From NCBI RefSeq assembly GCF_001757105.1, contig NZ_MDHN01000008.1:124001-188000 (forward strand): 64,000 nt of DNA. Direction: 5' to 3'. This document shows positions 61,987 through 64,000 of the stretch, one piece after another. A program made the position numbers and the translations under genes. The stretch is from Alteromonas confluentis. GTDB taxonomy: Bacteria; Pseudomonadota; Gammaproteobacteria; Enterobacterales; Alteromonadaceae. The stretch's first letter is position 1. Each line of letters starts with the position of its first letter. A model generated the notes under the pieces. It saw nothing but the letters and a program-made list of their open reading frames with translations, did no database searches and had not been told where the DNA came from.

Positions 61987-62697
61987 ATGAAAGCCCCCTC
62001 ACTACAAAACACCCTACTCGTTACTGGTTTGTTTACCGCCTCTTTTGCACAAGCTGCAGAACTAGAGATAACCGTTGAAAACCTTACCCGTGGCATTGCC
62101 TTTACGCCCATTTTAATTGCCGCACACGATATGGAGAGTCATTTATTCGTTACGGGAGAAATGGCAAGTACCGAACTTCAGGCTATGGCGGAAGGCGGCG
62201 ATATTTCTGGTTTAGAAATGGTAGCAACCTCGGTAGCGGCTGATATGGCTACTAATCCGGCAGGCGGACTGCTAATGCCAGCCATGTCCACTACCACCAT
62301 GTTATCGACAGAACAAATGAATACCCAGCTAAGCTTGGTGGCGATGTTGCTGCCCACAAACGATGGTTTTGTGGGATTGGATAGCTGGACCATTCCGGAA
62401 ACACCGGGTACTTATAGTGTTTACCTGAATGCGTACGACGCTGGAACAGAAGCGAATGATGAGGTTCGTGGGAGTGGGACACCTGGTGAAGCGGGTATGC
62501 CGGTTCCACCGCCTCTTGAAAACGTGATTGGCATGAACGGAACCGGTGTTGCCGCCAGCATTACCAATGACAAGGTTCACATCCATCCTGGCAATATTGG
62601 TGATGCAGAAATAGACGGTGGCAGTAGCGACATTCAGAACACGGTGCATCGTTGGTTAAACCCTGTGGCAAAAGTGACCGTTGTGGTTTCTGAATAG
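61987..62697 (+). CDS. Secreted spondin-N domain protein
   Basis: A 236-aa exported protein. Signal peptide to about residue 24 (TASFAQA/AE), then a spondin-N-like domain: ITVENLTRGIAFTPILIAAH, FVTGEMASTELQAMAEGGD, LLPTNDGFVGLDSW and TYSVYLNAYDAGTEANDEV. Spondin-N domains in bacteria are secreted and often calcium-binding; their role is unknown. The ATG at 61987 has GGAAAG upstream; a TTG eight codons earlier is rejected. It forms a two-gene unit with the paralogue downstream (11-base gap). Confidence 0.8.
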   Translation: MKAPSLQNTLLVTGLFTASFAQAAELEITVENLTRGIAFTPILIAAHDMESHLFVTGEMASTELQAMAEGGDISGLEMVATSVAADMATNPAGGLLMPAMSTTTMLSTEQMNTQLSLVAMLLPTNDGFVGLDSWTIPETPGTYSVYLNAYDAGTEANDEVRGSGTPGEAGMPVPPPLENVIGMNGTGVAASITNDKVHIHPGNIGDAEIDGGSSDIQNTVHRWLNPVAKVTVVVSE

Positions 62698-62708
62698 GAG
62701 GGGAAAGC

Positions 62709-63413
62709 ATGACTATTCGATTATTGAGAATGAGTGTCGCGACGGCATTATTGATCATGCTGGCTGCATGTTCTGATGATAACGATGACAGTGTCACTGA
62801 GGTGCCAGAAGAACCGGAGATGCGCACTTTTGAGGTGAGCGTGTTCAACCTCTCGGCCAATCAGCCCTTGTCTCCCATCGCGGTAATTGCCAGCGATGGC
62901 GGTATGTTATGGCACACCGGCGAAGCCGCTTCTGACGGCCTTGAAGCACTGGCAGAAGGCGGTGACAACAGTGTGCTTATCGGTGCTGATTCCACGCTGG
63001 GGTCAACAAGTGGTGATGCGCCGCTAGGTGCGGGTGAAAGCGAGATGCTAACGCTTTCTCTTGAAGCCGGTAGCGAGACAAGCATTAGCGTCGCGAGCAT
63101 GCTGGTAAACACAAACGATGCGTTTTCTGGGATCACCGGTGTCGATCTTACCACCTGGGCGGTAGGAGAAACGAAGACGTATTTACCTGCAGTTTATGAT
63201 GCCGGCACCGAGGAGAACACCGAAATGGCAGGGACAATTCCGGGCCCTGCTGATGGTGGCGAAGGCGTCAGCGAAGGGCGGGAAGCACTCGACGCGGTAA
63301 CGATGCACAGTGGCGTGGTTACCGCTGATGATGGCCTGCCCGACTCTGTGCTGGACAGTTCTCATCGATTTGCGAACCCGGTTATGAAAATAATCATCAG
63401 TCGGGTGGAATAA
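62709..63413 (+). CDS. Spondin-N domain lipoprotein
   Basis: A 234-aa paralogue of the preceding protein, but a lipoprotein: the signal ends LIMLAAC (Cys21), followed by an acidic Asp/Glu-rich linker. The same domain blocks appear: FEVSVFNLSANQPLSPIAVI, HTGEAASDGLEALAEGGD, MLVNTNDAFSGITGVDL and YLPAVYDAGTEENTEM. One copy is therefore free and one membrane-tethered. It is followed by a long hairpin and a regulator gene. Confidence 0.8.
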   Translation: MTIRLLRMSVATALLIMLAACSDDNDDSVTEVPEEPEMRTFEVSVFNLSANQPLSPIAVIASDGGMLWHTGEAASDGLEALAEGGDNSVLIGADSTLGSTSGDAPLGAGESEMLTLSLEAGSETSISVASMLVNTNDAFSGITGVDLTTWAVGETKTYLPAVYDAGTEENTEMAGTIPGPADGGEGVSEGREALDAVTMHSGVVTADDGLPDSVLDSSHRFANPVMKIIISRVE

Positions 63414-63420
63414 ACTGCAT

Positions 63421-63484
63421 TTCCCTCCGGTCTGTCTAATTACTTAAAATAAATTTAAGCAATTAGGTAACAGGCCGGAGGGAA
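63421..63484 (+). promoter_or_regulatory. Long hairpin enclosing the ribosome site of the next gene
   Basis: TTCCCTCCGG (63421-63430) pairs perfectly with CCGGAGGGAA (63475-63484); inside it CTGT/ACAG, CTAATT/AATTAG and CTTAAA/TTTAAG extend the stem to about 27 bp around a 5-base AT loop. The 3' arm contains GGAGGG (63478-63483), the Shine-Dalgarno of the gene whose ATG is at 63486. No U-run follows, so it is not an ordinary terminator. Confidence 0.85.
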
Positions 63485-63485
63485 G

Positions 63486-64000
63486 ATGATTCTGTTATAT
63501 CAGCATGATCAGGCGAAATTGCGACATATTCGGCGCAATATACAGCAGATTGGACAGCAATGTCAGAGCTTCGACTCAGTGGAAACTTTGTCGGCGGCGT
63601 GTTTACTTCACCAAATCGCGATTATCGATTTAGAAATACCGGGGCAATGCTGCTTTGATGTTTGCCAGCAGTTACGTAGCCAGAACCCGAAAATGTCTTT
63701 GATTGCTGTCACTACTGCAACCAGTGAAACCGACCATATTTTGGCTCTGGAACTAGGTGCCGATGATGTTATTACGCTACCGTGTCACGACAGGGCTTTT
63801 CAGGCCCGGGTGAAAGTACAATTACGTCGAACCACACCGATACTTTATTCCTCTAAACCTGTTTCTCCCGTTGTCGATTATCCTTACTCTCACCAAAACA
63901 ATGACGTACTGCAATGTGGCCTGTTGCAACTGAATATAAAAAGTCACGCTACTTTTATAGGCGGTGAGCCGTTGGCACTAACAGCCACGGAGTTCGCTTT
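63486..64000 (+). CDS. Divergent OmpR-type response regulator, partial
   Basis: First 171 codons of a response regulator cut by the window end. The receiver has a phospho-acceptor in AIIDLEIPGQCC, but the acidic pocket is weak (LYQHDQ instead of VEDD) and the conserved Lys is Leu (DDVITLPCHDRAFQAR, where TKPF is expected). A winged-helix domain begins at LLQLNIKSHATFIGGEPLAL. The ATG at 63486 is directly behind GGAGGG. A partner kinase is not in view and may follow. Confidence 0.75.
   Translation, partial: MILLYQHDQAKLRHIRRNIQQIGQQCQSFDSVETLSAACLLHQIAIIDLEIPGQCCFDVCQQLRSQNPKMSLIAVTTATSETDHILALELGADDVITLPCHDRAFQARVKVQLRRTTPILYSSKPVSPVVDYPYSHQNNDVLQCGLLQLNIKSHATFIGGEPLALTATEFA

Noticed and set aside
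1..64000. Mobile elements, prophage, CRISPR arrays, tRNA or rRNA genes, defence systems
   Set aside because: I looked for transposase-like proteins, terminal repeats, regularly spaced repeats and tRNA-like folds and saw none; base and codon use look uniform by eye.

Overview
The window looks like a stretch of chromosome from a marine gammaproteobacterium of the Alteromonadales (Alteromonas and relatives). Three things point there: the gene orders lptD-surA-pdxA-rsmA-apaG-apaH, rplM-rpsI-petABC-sspAB and recO-pdxJ-acpS-rlmD-relA-mazG; the TtpC-type TonB energising cluster; and proteins close in length and motifs to E. coli orthologues. No tRNA, rRNA, CRISPR array, insertion sequence or prophage was found. 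The genome assignment is an inference from gene content.

Layout. 1-1633: reverse-strand vitamin B12 ABC transporter genes (btuD, then btuC cut by the window edge) preceded by a cobalamin riboswitch. 1980-4830: an HDOD protein, then a divergent pair of a SutR-like XRE-cupin regulator and a BenE-family transporter, with two identical palindromic operators between them. 4858-7591: rdgC and an orphan histidine kinase.

7697-21910 is a phosphate-starvation island. It holds phoB-phoR-pstS, then a lipoprotein built of two tandem copies of a beta-helix-like unit, a large TonB-dependent receptor, and a six-gene energising operon (DUF3450, TtpC-like, ExbB, ExbD, TonB, TPR protein). PhoB-type boxes lie in front of phoB, the lipoprotein and the energising operon. 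My reading is a dedicated PhoB-controlled outer-membrane uptake route for a phosphorus compound.

22157-37802 is a signalling region. It has a methyltransferase; a FIST (NosP-like) - hybrid kinase - HD-GYP operon in which the kinase's own receiver and Hpt-like segments have lost their phospho-acceptor residues; a small membrane protein; a PQQ-type sugar dehydrogenase; a DUF192 lipoprotein; lysC; an AraC regulator with an EamA transporter; a CHASE4-GGDEF cyclase; and a chemoreceptor behind a clear sigma-28 promoter.

37901-61874 is mostly housekeeping. The reverse-strand lptD-to-apaH operon is followed on the forward strand by djlA-xerD, dsbC-recJ-small gene-recO, pdxJ-acpS-rlmD-relA-mazG (with a one-domain MazG), a reverse-strand periplasmic binding-like protein, rplM-rpsI with an L13 leader, petABC (cytochrome bc1) and sspAB. 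61987-64000 holds two paralogous spondin-domain secreted proteins, then a divergent response regulator, cut by the window edge, whose ribosome binding site lies inside a hairpin of about 27 base pairs.
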